Origin: Hydractinia symbiolongicarpus | Lineage: Eukaryota; Cnidaria; Hydrozoa; Anthoathecata; Hydractiniidae | DNA length: 64,000 nt | NCBI RefSeq assembly: GCF_029227915.1 | Contig: NC_079878.1 | Location: 35,119,501-35,183,500, forward strand | Direction: 5' to 3' | Part shown: in pieces, positions 63,387-64,000 of the stretch | How the letters are laid out: every line of letters begins with the position of its first letter | How positions within the stretch are numbered: position 1 is the stretch's first letter | Translations under genes and position numbers: made by a program | The notes under the pieces: model-generated | Database searches by the model: none | What the model was told of the DNA's origin: nothing | The model's input: the letters and a program-made list of their open reading frames with translations, nothing else

Positions 63387-64000
63387 GATTGGTCCCACAG
63401 TAAAGAATGACTTATTTATCTAAGTTTTTAAATGAAGCGCTACCACAGCGCCCAGTGTAATCGCTGTGTTCCGGCAATCATGTCAAATTAAGAAGAATGT
63501 TATTTCTTGGAGTCCAATTTTCTCATTTATCACATTTATCAGGTCACAGTACAAAGTTAGTTCAATTCAGCCCCACAGTCAATCGTTTCATTGTTAAAAG
63601 CAATGCAACCTAGTAATATCAAAAAAATATCGCTGAATACATGTTGGTACGAATATGTGACCCAATCGTTGTAACTCAAACGGACTGACATCGTTAGAAA
63701 GTCAGTGGAATGTAGTTTTTGAAACTGTCGCTATTTCTTCAGCGCACGATAACGGCTTTGATTGGTGCCCCAGTAAAAAATGACTTATTAGTTTTTAAAT
63801 GAAGCGCTACAACAGCGCCCAGTGTAATCGCTGAGTTCCGGCAATCATGTCAAATTAAGAAGAATGTTATTTCTTGGAGTCCAATTTTCTCATTTGTCAC
63901 ATTTATCAGATCACAGTCCAAAGTTAGTTCAATTAAGTCCCACAGTCAATCGTTTCATAGTTAAAAGCGATGCCACCTAGCAATATCAGAAAAATATCGC

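Larger units (their letters stand above)
1..64000 (+). repeat. Satellite DNA array, ~373-base monomer, about 171 copies
   Basis: The start motif gattggtccc (variants gataggtccc, gcattggtccc, gattggttcc, gattcgtccc) recurs every 371-376 bases from base 1 to base 63760, always on the same strand. Between recurrences the same landmarks appear in the same order: tttttaaatgaagcgct, atcgctgagttccgg, gttatttcttggagtcc, ttcaattaagtcccacagtc, aaaagcgatgcaacc, tacatgttggtacg, aacggactgacaccgtt and ttcttcagcgcgcgataacgg. Single-base differences between neighbours are common; inversions were not seen. Most monomer lengths are not multiples of three and no reading frame crosses a monomer, so this is not a coding repeat. 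The array continues past both window ends. Satellite identity is seen directly; a centromeric or heterochromatic location is inferred from size, uniformity and higher-order structure. Confidence 0.98.
57783..64000 (+). repeat. Right satellite block, monomers 155-171, more individual copies
   Basis: Monomer starts are 57783, 58156, 58548, 58921, 59293, 59667, 60041, 60414, 60787, 61160, 61534, 61907, 62274, 62647, 63020, 63387 and 63760. Neighbours differ more from one another than in the centre, and large near-identical blocks are absent. Private variants include gatcacaggccaat, aatgtaattt, ggtgccccag, cgctgtgttcc and tgtaccttaaacgg. Monomers 166, 169 and 171 have cttattagttttt, about six bases short. 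The final monomer is cut after 241 bases by the window end. Confidence 0.88.

Noticed and set aside
1-64000. CRISPR array, given many regular repeats.
   Set aside because: The repeated unit is about 373 bases with no short constant repeat separated by unique spacers, and no cas-like gene is present.
1-64000. Inverted satellite segments or other transposons within the array.
   Set aside because: Every monomer start was found in the same orientation with normal spacing except the changes listed. Apart from 9752-10491 no stretch departs from the satellite sequence.

Overview
The whole window is tandem satellite DNA. It is built from one monomer family of about 373 bases, always in the same orientation, and interrupted once by a short transposon-like insertion. 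Walking the conserved start motif (gattggtccc and variants) from base 1, I count 171 monomers; the last is cut by the window end. Most are 371-376 bases. Exceptions are three internally deleted monomers of 237 bases, a few of 366-367 bases, one of 392 bases, and monomer 27, which carries the insertion. The array starts at a monomer boundary at base 1 and is still running at base 64000, so neither array edge is seen. I found no convincing protein gene, tRNA, rRNA or CRISPR array. A 300-base stretch counted by eye is about 37% G+C. Long uniform satellite with higher-order repeats plus a non-autonomous TTAA-type transposon indicates a eukaryote, probably the centromeric or other constitutive heterochromatin of an animal. 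The sequence does not allow a species call. Layout: 1-9704 holds monomers 1-26, relatively diverged, with two alternating subtypes and a duplicated 4-mer of 1493 bases. Monomer 27 (9705-10823) is split by a 740-base element at 9752-10491 that has 17-base inverted ends, a TTAA target duplication and a G/C-rich palindrome near each end; it looks like a piggyBac-type MITE. From 10824 to about 16.7 kb two successive 4-mer duplications occur (periods 1492 and 1496). From 16055 to 27623 a 15/16-monomer block is present twice (periods 5598, then 5971). From 28744 a 2849-base unit marked by a 237-base deleted monomer is repeated, and it lies largely inside an 8814-base tandem duplication (about 29.06-46.7 kb) whose copies are almost identical. 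A 2982-base duplication (about 44.8-50.7 kb) and a 2603-base duplication (about 52.6-57.8 kb) follow. From 57783 to 64000 the monomers are again more individual, with a small 3-mer repeat. The picture is nested, successive segmental amplification: a recently homogenised centre with at least seven superimposed repeat periods, each close to a whole number of monomers, and more diverged monomers on both sides. Two short dyads recur in most monomers (GCGCT/AGCGC and AACGG/CCGTT) and are candidate protein-binding or RNA-folding elements. Nothing in the sequence proves a function. The high identity of the large copies could also partly reflect assembly error, so the duplication map should be tested on long reads.
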